This document shows positions 35,362 through 43,578 of a stretch of 64,000 bases of DNA, one piece after another (within the stretch, counting starts at the first letter, position 1; each line of letters starts with the position of its first letter). The notes beneath the pieces were generated by a model that searched no databases, was not told where the DNA came from, and worked only from the letters and a program-made list of their open reading frames with translations. Both the position numbers and the translations under genes were made by a program. Origin of the DNA: Pseudomonas sp. MAG733B (GTDB taxonomy: Bacteria; Pseudomonadota; Gammaproteobacteria; Pseudomonadales; Pseudomonadaceae); assembly GCF_036884845.1 (NCBI RefSeq), contig NZ_CP145732.1:3534001-3598000 (forward strand), given 5' to 3'.

Positions 35362-37065
35362 ATGATTTCCAATGTGAATCGATTGTCCCTGGCGGTCGGC
35401 ATGGTCATTGCGACCCTGGTCGGTCAGGCCGTGGCAGCGCCTGCGCCCTCGGAGAACGCCACGATCAATCTGATCCGCTTGCTGGTGGAGCAAGGCGTGT
35501 TGAAACAGGACAAGGCCGACAAGCTGATTGCCCAGGCCCAGAGTGAAGCGGATCAGGCCCGCAAAGCCGCTTCCGCACCGACCGCCGTTGCCGCCACCGG
35601 CCCGACCGCCGCACCGGGCGATGTGCGTGTGCAGTACGTGCCGGCCGCCGTGCGCGACCAGATCCGCGATCAGGTCAAGGCCGAAGTCATGGCCACCGCC
35701 AAGCAGGAAAACTGGGCACAGCCCAACACGTTTCCGGACTGGGTGTCGCGGGTCAGTTTCGATGGCGATATTCGCCTTCGGGACGAATCGCGCTACTACT
35801 CGGGGACAAACAGCAACGAAATCGTCGACTTCGCCAAGCTCAACAACAACGGCCCGTATGACGTGAACCCCAACAGCAGCACCAGCCTGCCGCCGTTGCT
35901 CAACACCCGCGAAGACCGCGAAAACCTGCTGCGCTTGCGTGCGCGTCTGGGCATGAAAGCAGTGATCGCGCCGGACTGGACCGCGGGTATTCGCATCGGC
36001 ACCGGTTCCGACAACAGCCCTGTATCGACCACCCAAACCCTCGGTGGTGGCTTTGGCAAGAAAGACATCTGGCTCGATCAGGGCTACCTTACCTGGAAAG
36101 CCACCAACGAGCTGACCCTCACCGGTGGCCGCTTCACCAACCCGTTCTTCTCCACCGACATGCTCTATTCCAACGAGTTGAACTTCGACGGTATTGCGGC
36201 GATGTTCGATCACAAGCTCAACCGCGATTGGGGCATGTTCGGCACCGTCGGTGCGTTCCCGATCGAGTACACCAACGACACCAGTTCCAGCAACGGCTTC
36301 GACAAGGAAGAAAGCGACAACAAATGGCTGTTCGGCGCACAAATCGGCGCCAACTGGGCGATCAACTCCAGCAACCGGCTCAAAGGTGCGTTGGCCTACT
36401 ACCGCTTCGATGACATCGAAGGCCAGCGTTCCAGCCCTTGCGAACCCTGGGCCGGAGCGCCGGGCTGCGACAGCGATGGCACCCGTTCGGCCTTCATGCA
36501 GAAGGGCAACACTGTGTTCCTGCTGCGTGACATCACGCCGAACCCGCTCAACCCGGCAACCACGCCGCAACCGCAATTCGTCGGCCTGGCCTCGGAGTTC
36601 AACCTGCTGGACCTGAACTTTGTCTGGGACAGCGACCTGCCGGAAGACTTCAAGCTGCGCAGCCAGGCCAACTACGTACACAACCTGGGCTACGACGAAG
36701 GCGACATGCGCAAGCGTGCGGCGGGGCAGATCGTCAACAACCTCGACAGCGATGGCGACATCGAAAGCGGCGCCAACGCGTGGATGGTGCAGTTCACCCT
36801 CGGCAATGCATTGGATATGCGCAAGCAGGGCGACTGGAACCTGTTCGCCGGCTACAAGTACATCCAGCCGGATGCCTTGCCGGACGGTTTCAACGATTCC
36901 TCGTTCCACCTGGGCGGTACCAACGCCAAGGGTTATTTCCTGGGCGGCAATTACGGTCTGGCCAAGAACGTCTATGCCACCGGTCGCTGGTTGAGCTCAG
37001 AAGCGGTGTACGGCGCGCCGTTTGATATCGACGTCTTGCAGCTTGAGATCAACACGCGCTTCTAA
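35362..37065 (+). CDS. Putative outer-membrane porin with coiled-coil N-terminus
   Basis: A 567-residue protein starting at ATG 35362 (AGGAG ten bases upstream; GTG 35356 adds two residues). It has a Sec signal peptide (cleavage near AVA-APA) and an N-terminal helical segment (LIRLLVEQGVLKQDKADKLI) as in putative_porin (Porin_5) proteins. The long beta-barrel ends in a terminal Phe (LQLEINTRF), the usual signal for Bam insertion. Two Cys (CEPWAGAPGC) may form a loop disulphide. It matches the porin gene PA0696-like in the P. aeruginosa pdt locus. The substrate is unknown. Confidence 0.88.
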   Translation: MISNVNRLSLAVGMVIATLVGQAVAAPAPSENATINLIRLLVEQGVLKQDKADKLIAQAQSEADQARKAASAPTAVAATGPTAAPGDVRVQYVPAAVRDQIRDQVKAEVMATAKQENWAQPNTFPDWVSRVSFDGDIRLRDESRYYSGTNSNEIVDFAKLNNNGPYDVNPNSSTSLPPLLNTREDRENLLRLRARLGMKAVIAPDWTAGIRIGTGSDNSPVSTTQTLGGGFGKKDIWLDQGYLTWKATNELTLTGGRFTNPFFSTDMLYSNELNFDGIAAMFDHKLNRDWGMFGTVGAFPIEYTNDTSSSNGFDKEESDNKWLFGAQIGANWAINSSNRLKGALAYYRFDDIEGQRSSPCEPWAGAPGCDSDGTRSAFMQKGNTVFLLRDITPNPLNPATTPQPQFVGLASEFNLLDLNFVWDSDLPEDFKLRSQANYVHNLGYDEGDMRKRAAGQIVNNLDSDGDIESGANAWMVQFTLGNALDMRKQGDWNLFAGYKYIQPDALPDGFNDSSFHLGGTNAKGYFLGGNYGLAKNVYATGRWLSSEAVYGAPFDIDVLQLEINTRF

Positions 37066-37082
37066 GGCGCAGGGAGAACGTG

Positions 37083-37712
37083 ATGAACAGAAAAATCCTG
37101 TTGTTTGCCCTGGGAGCGCTGGTGGCTCAAGGGGCGAGCGCCGAGGGCATGGAGGAACGCCTGCGTACGCAACTGCGCAGCACCACCCAACAGTTGCAAG
37201 CCTTGCAAAGCCAGCAGGCCCAGGCCAGTGCCGCACAGGTTGCCGCGCAAACCGAAGCCAAAGCCGCCCAGGCGCAGATCAAGCAATTGACCGCCGAGTT
37301 GGCCAGGTACAAGGGCGCGGCCGAGCAACTGGCGAGCCAGCAAGACAGTTTGCAAAGCCAGGCCCAGGCACAGGTGGCGGCCAGTAATGAGCAGATTGGC
37401 AAGTTCAAGAAGGCTTACGACGAACTGCTGGTCATGGCTCGCGGTAAAGAAGCCGAACGGGCGCGACTGGAAGCGCAACTGGCCGAACGTGACACACAAA
37501 TGCAGCAATGTTCGGTCAAGAATCAACAGATGTATGGCGTGGCCAAGGAGATCCTCGCGGCCTACGAAAAAATCGACGTCGCTGAGGTGATGAAGATTCG
37601 CCAACCATTCGCCGGCACAGCGCGGGTCAAGTTCGAAGAACTGGCCCAGGGCTTTGGCGACGAACTCTACAAGACTCAATTCGACGCGCCTCAGGCTGCT
37701 GTCACTCACTGA
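37083..37712 (+). CDS. Periplasmic coiled-coil protein of the pdt locus
   Basis: A 209-residue protein with a signal peptide (residues 1-20, ASA-EG) and a long Gln/Ala-rich coiled coil (about residues 25-150), then a short C-terminal globular tail with one Cys. ATG 37083 is preferred to GTG 37080. The coiled coil suggests a periplasmic scaffold or spacer between inner- and outer-membrane parts of the locus. No enzymatic motif is visible. It is 17 bp after the porin and 19 bp before the YbjN gene, so it is co-transcribed. Confidence 0.85.
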   Translation: MNRKILLFALGALVAQGASAEGMEERLRTQLRSTTQQLQALQSQQAQASAAQVAAQTEAKAAQAQIKQLTAELARYKGAAEQLASQQDSLQSQAQAQVAASNEQIGKFKKAYDELLVMARGKEAERARLEAQLAERDTQMQQCSVKNQQMYGVAKEILAAYEKIDVAEVMKIRQPFAGTARVKFEELAQGFGDELYKTQFDAPQAAVTH

Positions 37713-37731
37713 AAACAGGGAAGAACTTCAC

Positions 37732-38202
37732 ATGACTCAATTGATCGCTCACGTATCGCCTCTATCGCTGACCGAAGTGCTGCAAGCCGCCGGTTATCGC
37801 GTCAACCAGACTGACCAGAACGGCATCGTGCAATTGCTCAGCGCCAGTCAGGGCATCGGCTACGCCGTACGCTTCGGCAACCTGGCGGCGGAGCAGGGCA
37901 CATACGTGGACTTCACTTTCAGTTGCGCCTTGCGCGTGCAGGGCGAATTGCCGGCCGGGCTGGCGGAACTGTGGAATGCCTCGCGACGTTTTGCCCGGTT
38001 GTCGGTGCAGGGTGAATTCCTGGTGATGGAAATGGACGTGGTGGTGGCTGCCGGTGTCAGCGCCGATTACCTGCGCGGCAATCTGGAACTGTGGGATCGC
38101 CTGCTGCAAGAGTTCATCGTTTACCTGCGCGACTACAGCCAGAACGCGGCGCAGTTGCAGACCCAGGCTGAAACTACAGAGCAAGAGGTCGCAGCCCTGT
38201 GA
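37732..38202 (+). CDS. YbjN-domain protein
   Basis: A 156-residue cytosolic protein with the YbjN/TY3-chaperone-like fold (LTEVLQAAGYRVNQTDQNGI, then LWNASRRFARLSVQGEF). ATG 37732 is chosen; a start inside the previous gene would lack a ribosome site. YbjN-type proteins resemble secretion chaperones, and one in a secretion locus is suggestive, but no client is known. The stop overlaps the PpiC gene (GTGA). Confidence 0.83.
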   Translation: MTQLIAHVSPLSLTEVLQAAGYRVNQTDQNGIVQLLSASQGIGYAVRFGNLAAEQGTYVDFTFSCALRVQGELPAGLAELWNASRRFARLSVQGEFLVMEMDVVVAAGVSADYLRGNLELWDRLLQEFIVYLRDYSQNAAQLQTQAETTEQEVAAL

Positions 38203-39152
38203 AAAAACGTACGGTAGTGGCAAGCGCCGGAGCGCTGGCCGTATTGGTGGTTGCGGTGGTTTCGGGTTTGCGACCGGGGAACGACCCGGTTGCGGCGCCG
38301 CAGCCAGCGAAGTCGTTGGCAGTAGCGTCGACAGAGCCAGCCGTGGCGCGATTGGGCAATCAGCAGGTCGCCAGCGAAGAGCTCACGGCATTGCTGGCGT
38401 CCTTGCCAGCGGAGACTCGGGATCAACTACGCGGTAATCGCGCGACGCTGGAAAGCTGGATTCGCTCACGCCTGGCCGAGAAAGCGGTTCTCGAGCAGGC
38501 CGACGCCCAAGGCTGGCGTCAGCGCCCTGATGTCGAGCAGCAAACCCGCGCCGCCACCGAGCAGATCGTCTTTCGAAACTACTTGCAGTCCGTCAGCCAA
38601 GTGCCGACGGATTACCCGAGCGCCGCTGAATTGCAGCAAGCCTATGATTCAGGCAAATCAGAGTGGGTGACCCCGGCACTGTACCGTGTCAGTCAGATCT
38701 TCCTCGGGGCGAGCGATCCGCAGACCCTTGAAAGCGTGCGCAAACAAGCGCAGGAACTGAGTCGAAAAGCTCAGGCCACCCCGGCAGAATTCGCTGCGTT
38801 GGCCGGCCAGTATTCCCAGGATCGCGCCAGCGCCGAGCGCGGTGGTGACACCGGGTTGCAACCGTTGGCGCAACTGGTGCCGGAAGTACGCGGTGCGGTT
38901 TCGCGGCTGAAGGTCGGAGCGGTATCTGAGCCTGTGCAGAGTTCGGCGGGTTTCCATGTGATCAAGCTGACCGAACTGCAACCGGCGCGGGTGGCCACTC
39001 TTGACGAACTGCGTGAGCGCTTGACCCAGGCCTTGCGCGCCCACCGTCAGGAACAGATCGCCAAAGCCTACCTGGAAGGCATGCTCAACACGGCTACGCT
39101 GAGCATCGACGGTGCCGAACTCAACAAAATACTGGAGGCAAAACCCCAGTAA
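38199..39152 (+). CDS. PpiC/parvulin-type peptidyl-prolyl isomerase
   Basis: A 317-residue protein starting at GTG 38199, overlapping the YbjN stop. One N-terminal membrane anchor (residues 8-24), a SurA-like helical region, then a parvulin domain (VSQIFLGASDPQT... ADFGGLQPLAQLVPE-like, with GFHVIKL at its end). It is expected to fold or escort exported proteins in the periplasm, here plausibly the giant TpsA. Context matches PA0699 of P. aeruginosa, annotated as a PpiC-type isomerase. Confidence 0.9.
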   Translation: MKKRTVVASAGALAVLVVAVVSGLRPGNDPVAAPQPAKSLAVASTEPAVARLGNQQVASEELTALLASLPAETRDQLRGNRATLESWIRSRLAEKAVLEQADAQGWRQRPDVEQQTRAATEQIVFRNYLQSVSQVPTDYPSAAELQQAYDSGKSEWVTPALYRVSQIFLGASDPQTLESVRKQAQELSRKAQATPAEFAALAGQYSQDRASAERGGDTGLQPLAQLVPEVRGAVSRLKVGAVSEPVQSSAGFHVIKLTELQPARVATLDELRERLTQALRAHRQEQIAKAYLEGMLNTATLSIDGAELNKILEAKPQ

Positions 39153-39153
39153 C

Positions 39154-39176
39154 TGTAGGAGCGAGCCTGCTCGCAC
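39154..39176. repeat. Single REP unit
   Basis: TGTAGGAGCGAGCCTGCTCGCA, one half of a REPIN without a partner, between the PpiC gene and the LysR-like gene. Confidence 0.65.
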
Positions 39177-39223
39177 ACAGGGATGGAGCAGTTAAATCAA
39201 CAAAGATCGACAGGGAGTCATCG

Positions 39224-40204
39224 ATGTCATTGACCGAATCAACAGGGCCTCAGAGCTTCGCCGATTACCGATCCCGGGATGCCAAATCCGAGTCCTGGCT
39301 GGCGCCGGCAGCCGGGATCGATGTCGAGGTGGTGCAGTATTTTCTGGTCAGCGCCCGCTGTGGCTGTTTCATGCAGGCTGCCCGCAGCCTCAATGTCCGG
39401 CCGACCATCCTGCGCAAGTTCCTCGCTCAACTGGAGGAACAACTGCAACGCACGTTGTTCAAGTTCAAGGACAGTTCACTGACGCTCACTCGTGATGGGC
39501 AGCAGTTGCACGCCCGGTTGATTGCCCTGGCTCACGAACGCACGCTGCCGGCGGTCGAGCAACCCCTGATTCGACTGGCCGTGGCGGAAACCATCCTGCA
39601 CGACATCCTGGGCCGTGATCTGGTTTCGCTGTTGCGCCGCAACGCCAGCGTGCGCCTGGACATCATCTCGATCGACAGCGATTTGTCCCTGCAATCCATC
39701 AGCGCCGATGTGGTGGTGTGGCTGGCCGGGACCGATTCGCCAGTGCCTGGCCCGAGCTTTTCCATCAGCAAGCCCCAACCGTTGGCGCGGCTGGACTACA
39801 AGCCGCATATCGCCAAACGCTACTCACGGGTGACATCCCGCCCCGAAACCCTCGATGACCTCGCCGATTTCCTGCTGGTTCAATGGCAGCATGATCGGCA
39901 GGTCGAGAGTTTTCGGCCGTGGAATGCACTGGTGGATCAGCGCCTTGCCGGGGTTGTGCAGTTGCACTCTTATGAGTTGATGCTGGAGATGATCCGTTGC
40001 AGTGCCTGCATCGGTCTGCTGCCACAGTACATGGGTCGCTTCGATCGCGGCTTGATTGAACTGCCGGGGTTGTTCAGCCAGCCGATGCAGCGTCAGGTGT
40101 GGTTGGCGGTGAATGCCGAGTCTAGGGACGAGGCGCAGGTGCAGATGATTGTGGAGTTGATCCAGAACACCTTCAACGAACGCCGCGAGTGGTTTGAAGG
40201 CTGA
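39224..40204 (+). CDS. LysR-family transcriptional regulator
   Basis: A 326-residue protein with an N-terminal winged helix (VQYFLVSARCGCFMQAARSL, then VRPTILRKFLAQLEEQL) and a LysR substrate-binding domain. About 30 residues precede the HTH, which is longer than usual. It ends the pdt gene block, as in P. aeruginosa (PA0701). A REP unit separates it from the upstream genes, so it may have its own promoter. Target genes are not evident; the adjacent pdt genes are the obvious candidates. Confidence 0.88.
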   Translation: MSLTESTGPQSFADYRSRDAKSESWLAPAAGIDVEVVQYFLVSARCGCFMQAARSLNVRPTILRKFLAQLEEQLQRTLFKFKDSSLTLTRDGQQLHARLIALAHERTLPAVEQPLIRLAVAETILHDILGRDLVSLLRRNASVRLDIISIDSDLSLQSISADVVVWLAGTDSPVPGPSFSISKPQPLARLDYKPHIAKRYSRVTSRPETLDDLADFLLVQWQHDRQVESFRPWNALVDQRLAGVVQLHSYELMLEMIRCSACIGLLPQYMGRFDRGLIELPGLFSQPMQRQVWLAVNAESRDEAQVQMIVELIQNTFNERREWFEG

Positions 40205-40214
40205 CCGGTTCCAA

Positions 40215-40308
40215 AATGTGGGAGCGGGCTTGCTCGCGAAGGCGGCGTGTCAACCTGCTCAAATGTAGCCTGACTCTCCCTCTTCGCGAGCAAGCCCGCT
40301 CCCACATT
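40215..40308. repeat. REPIN
   Basis: AATGTGGGAGCGGGCTTGCT and its inverted partner, ending CCCACATT, between the LysR-like and GNAT genes. Confidence 0.88.
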
Positions 40309-40377
40309 GGTTCTCGTCAAGGCATCAGAAAGCGATATACAGTGATTGGCCATGTCTGCATCAAGGATGAATCACCC

Positions 40378-40890
40378 ATGACGACCACTGATTGCGTCAT
40401 CACCCTCGAACGCTTCAACGAATCCCACATCGAAGGCATCACCGCGCTCTATAACGACCCGCTGATCGGCCGGCAAACCCTGCAAATGCCGTTTCAGTCC
40501 ACCGAACTGTGGCGCAAGCGACTGGCGGTAGACGGCGAACGTCTGGTGAAAGTGGTAGCCCTGCATCAAGGCACGGTCATTGGCAATATCGGCCTGGAGC
40601 AGTACTCGCGTATCCGCCGCAGTCACGCCGGTAGTTTCGGCATGGGCGTCGCGGTCGAGTGGCAGGGCAAGGGAGTGGGTTCGAAACTGTTGTCGGCAGC
40701 GCTGGATATCGCCGACAACTGGATGAACCTGCGCCGGGTCGAGCTTTCGGTGTTTGCCGACAACGAAGCCGCCATCGCGCTGTACCGCAAATTCGGCTTC
40801 GAGACCGAGGGCCTGTTTCGCGACTACGCGGTGCGCGACGGCGTGCTGGTGGACACCTTGAGCATGGCGCGCCTGCGTCACAGGGCCTGA
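40378..40890 (+). CDS. GNAT family N-acetyltransferase, YhhY/AaaT-like
   Basis: A 170-residue protein with the acetyl-CoA motif VEWQGKGVGSKLLSAAL, followed by VELSVFADNEAAIALYRKFGFETEG. The pattern closely resembles E. coli YhhY (AaaT), an amino-acid N-acetyltransferase (RRSH and NTLQMPF-like segments). ATG 40378 has AAGGA ten bases upstream. It looks monocistronic, between a REPIN and an unrelated gene. Confidence 0.9.
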   Translation: MTTTDCVITLERFNESHIEGITALYNDPLIGRQTLQMPFQSTELWRKRLAVDGERLVKVVALHQGTVIGNIGLEQYSRIRRSHAGSFGMGVAVEWQGKGVGSKLLSAALDIADNWMNLRRVELSVFADNEAAIALYRKFGFETEGLFRDYAVRDGVLVDTLSMARLRHRA

Positions 40891-40995
40891 CCCGGTTGAA
40901 TACGGGCGACCTCCCGGCGTTTAGTCGTACGCGACCTGCGGACATCTGCCATGCTCGATGTCCGCAGCACTGGTTTCAGGCAAAGGAACACCGCA

Positions 40996-41490
40996 ATGGA
41001 CGACGTACAGCAACTGGGCGAGATGCTTCGTCACTACGCAGAAAGCGAAGCGCACAAAAAACAGCTGTTCGAGTCGCAATCGGCCGAATGGGCGACGCGC
41101 ATTGGCGACCTGTTCAATCAGATCCAGCAGTGGCTGGAGCCGGTACTGGCACCGCATCTGCTGGAGGTCAGCCGCGAGGCGTATGTCGCGTCGGGGCCAA
41201 GTGTTCCGGTCGAGACCTCGACGTTCAAGACCGAAAAGCTGAGCATCCTGATCGCCGGCAAACCGGTGGATTTCGTGCCGGATGTGATGGGCGTCGGCGG
41301 GCAGATTTCCGTGGCGGTGACAGGGTTCACCGGCGCGCGTGTTGGCAGTGTGTCGCTGGTGTGCCTGCCGCCGGCCACTAGCTGGCAGTGGCGCAAAACC
41401 AATGGCTTGAAAGACCCGGATACCTTTGCGTTTGACGCGAATTTCCTGGCGCAGCAACTGCAGAGCCTGATTCCCCGCGAGCGCAGCTAA
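40996..41490 (+). CDS. Conserved hypothetical protein
   Basis: A 164-residue cytosolic protein with no signal peptide. ATG 40996 has AAAGGA nine bases upstream. A coiled-coil-like N-terminus (MLRHYAESEAHKKQLFESQS) precedes a domain with beta-rich pattern (KLSILIAGKPVDFVPDVMG... CLPPATSWQWRK). I do not recognise the family. Its neighbours suggest no function. Confidence 0.7.
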   Translation: MDDVQQLGEMLRHYAESEAHKKQLFESQSAEWATRIGDLFNQIQQWLEPVLAPHLLEVSREAYVASGPSVPVETSTFKTEKLSILIAGKPVDFVPDVMGVGGQISVAVTGFTGARVGSVSLVCLPPATSWQWRKTNGLKDPDTFAFDANFLAQQLQSLIPRERS

Positions 41491-41501
41491 GACTCGGCCC
41501 C

Positions 41502-41592
41502 TGTGGGAGCGGGCTTGCTCGCGAAGGAGCCATGACAGCCAATATTCTTTTGGCTGACACACCGCTTTCGCGAGCAAGCCCGCTCCCACATT
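41502..41592. repeat. REPIN
   Basis: TGTGGGAGCGGGCTTGCTCG and its inverted partner, ending CGCTCCCACA, between convergent genes. Confidence 0.88.
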
Positions 41593-41606
41593 GGATCGGT
41601 GGCGCC

Positions 41607-41828
41607 TCAGATTTCGAGGTTACCCCAACCCGGTTTCGGCACTTCAGGCGCAACCGCCTTCACCGTCTTGCCCGTCGCCAACTCCACGCGCTTAGCGACT
41701 TCCGGGTCATCGGCAAACGGGATCAGACTCGCGTCGTCCAGGCTTTCGACGGTCTGGTGGCGCAAGCAGTACTCGATGGCGACCCACAAAAATGCCACCC
41801 CCAGAATGTTCAATATGACTTCAGTCAT
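41607..41828 (-). CDS. Small membrane protein after orphan CcoN (CcoQ-like)
   Basis: A 73-residue protein with one N-terminal membrane helix (VILNILGVAFLWVAIEY) and a hydrophilic tail. Its ATG overlaps the ccoN stop. P. aeruginosa has an equivalent small gene (PA4134) after ccoN4. It probably stabilises the oxidase complex. It is too short and diverged for firm CcoQ assignment. Confidence 0.7.
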   Translation of the reverse strand: MTEVILNILGVAFLWVAIEYCLRHQTVESLDDASLIPFADDPEVAKRVELATGKTVKAVAPEVPKPGWGNLEI

Positions 41829-43255
41829 CAGGCTATCTGCGCCTCACGTTCGGCCATCGACACATCCGCAACCCGCACCGTTCGCCACACGTTATACGCC
41901 ATCAGCAACATGCCGCTGAGGAAGAAAACGCCACCGGTAAAACGCACCACGAACCCAGGATGGCTGGCCTGCAAGGCTTCGACGAACGAATAAGTCAGCG
42001 TGCCGTCGTCGTTGATCGCGCGCCACATCAGGCCCTGGGTGATGCCGTTGACCCACATCGAGGCGATGTACAGCACCGTGCCGATGGTCGCCAGCCAGAA
42101 GTGCGCGTTGATCAGCGGCGTGCTGTACATCTGCTCGCGGCCAAAGACTTTCGGCACCATGTGGTACGTCGCGCCGAAGGTGATCATTGCCACCCAACCC
42201 AAAGCACCGGCGTGCACGTGGCCGATGGTCCAGTCGGTGTAGTGGGAGAGGGCGTTGACGGTCTTGATCGCCATCATCGGCCCTTCGAAGGTCGACATGC
42301 CGTAGAACGCCAGCGACAGCACCAGAAAGCGCAGGATCGGATCGGTGCGCAACTTATGCCAGGCACCCGAGAGGGTCATCATGCCGTTGATCATCCCGCC
42401 CCAGCTCGGCGCCAGCAGGATCAGCGACATGGCCATGCCCAGCGACTGCGCCCAGTCCGGAAGCGCGGTGTAATGCAGATGGTGCGGACCGGCCCAGATG
42501 TACAGGGTGATCAACGCCCAGAAGTGCACGATCGACAGACGATAGGAATACACCGGCCGACCCACCTGTTTCGGCACGAAGTAATACATCATCCCGAGGA
42601 ACCCGGTGGTGAGGAAAAAGCCCACGGCGTTGTGCCCGTACCACCACTGCACCATGGCGTCGGTGGCCCCGGAATACACCGGGTAGGACTTGAACCAGTC
42701 CACCGGGATCGACAGGTGATTGACCACGTGCAGCATGGCGATCACCACGATGAACGCGCCGAAGAACCAGTTGCCGACGTAGATGTGCTTGGTCTTGCGC
42801 TGTACCACGGTGGTGAAGAACACGATGGCGTAGGCGACCCAGACCACGGTCATCCACACCGCGCCGGTGAACTCGATCTCGGCGTATTCCTTGGTGGTGG
42901 TGTAACCCAGCGGCAGGCTGATCAGCATGATCACGATGACTGACTGCCAGCCCCAGAAGGTGAACGCGGCCAGCGTGTCCGAGAACAGCCGCACCTGGCA
43001 GGTACGTTGCACCGCGTAGTAACTGGCGGCGAACTGCGCGCTGCCGGCAAAACCGAAAATCACCAGGCTGGTGTGCAGCGGCCGCAAGCGGCCGAAGGTG
43101 GTCCACGGCAGGTCCAGGTTCATCTCGGGCCACACCAGTTGCGAGGCGATCCACACGCCCATCGCCATCCCTACGACGCCCCAGAACACGGTCGCCACGA
43201 TGAATTGGCGGACGACCTTGTAGTTGTAGGCCTGTCCGATAGTTGTTGTGCTCAT
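41828..43255 (-). CDS. ccoN: Orphan cbb3-type cytochrome c oxidase subunit I (CcoN4-like)
   Basis: A 475-residue, 12-helix haem-copper oxidase subunit starting at ATG 43255. Visible landmarks are [17 protein letters not shown] (haem ligand His), [18 protein letters not shown] (copper-site His), and [21 protein letters not shown] segment with the C-terminal haem His. It reduces O2 with CcoO/CcoP, but these genes are absent here, so it must borrow partners encoded elsewhere. In P. aeruginosa the orphan CcoN4 joins heterocomplexes and supports growth with cyanide. It is divergent from a siroheme reductase, as in P. aeruginosa. Confidence 0.93.
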   Translation of the reverse strand: MSTTTIGQAYNYKVVRQFIVATVFWGVVGMAMGVWIASQLVWPEMNLDLPWTTFGRLRPLHTSLVIFGFAGSAQFAASYYAVQRTCQVRLFSDTLAAFTFWGWQSVIVIMLISLPLGYTTTKEYAEIEFTGAVWMTVVWVAYAIVFFTTVVQRKTKHIYVGNWFFGAFIVVIAMLHVVNHLSIPVDWFKSYPVYSGATDAMVQWWYGHNAVGFFLTTGFLGMMYYFVPKQVGRPVYSYRLSIVHFWALITLYIWAGPHHLHYTALPDWAQSLGMAMSLILLAPSWGGMINGMMTLSGAWHKLRTDPILRFLVLSLAFYGMSTFEGPMMAIKTVNALSHYTDWTIGHVHAGALGWVAMITFGATYHMVPKVFGREQMYSTPLINAHFWLATIGTVLYIASMWVNGITQGLMWRAINDDGTLTYSFVEALQASHPGFVVRFTGGVFFLSGMLLMAYNVWRTVRVADVSMAEREAQIA

Positions 43256-43335
43256 GGTCAATGCTTCCACGGTTGCATAGTCGTGCTGCACTGTAAAAAC
43301 CTGACCGGAAACAAAACAGACTCAGGAATATTTCA

Positions 43336-43349
43336 TTTATGCGGATCAG
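43336..43349 (-). promoter_or_regulatory. ANR/FNR-like box upstream of ccoN
   Basis: On the minus strand CTGAT-CCGC-ATAAA matches the TTGAT-N4-ATCAA consensus at eight of ten positions, 81-94 bp before the ccoN start. The match is imperfect. ANR control of such an oxidase would make sense. Confidence 0.4.
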
Positions 43350-43456
43350 ATTCTGCGCATCGCTGCGGCAATCTGACGCGATCTGATACGGTTTTTATCG
43401 ATTCAGGTGAATCTGTAACGCGCTGCACCGCTGGCGCATAGTCGCTGAAAAATCCT

Positions 43457-43547
43457 TGTGGGAGCGAGCTTGCTCGCGATGACGGACTTGCAGTCAATGC
43501 AGATGTTGACGGGACTGACGCCATCGCGAGCAAGCTCGCTCCCACAG
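43457..43547. repeat. REPIN in the ccoN / reductase divergent region
   Basis: TGTGGGAGCGAGCTTGCTCG and its inverted partner, ending CGCTCCCACA, lie only 31 bp before the reductase start. The remaining 320-bp region must hold both promoters. Confidence 0.88.
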
Positions 43548-43578
43548 GTATTGCGATCAACCCTGATGAGGTAGCGAC

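Noticed and set aside
34666..36909. Long minus-strand frame opposite tonB and the porin gene
   Set aside because: Antisense of well-supported genes with no start signal or motif.
43336..43349. Firm ANR operator assignment
   Set aside because: Two of ten positions deviate from the consensus; kept only as a low-confidence feature.
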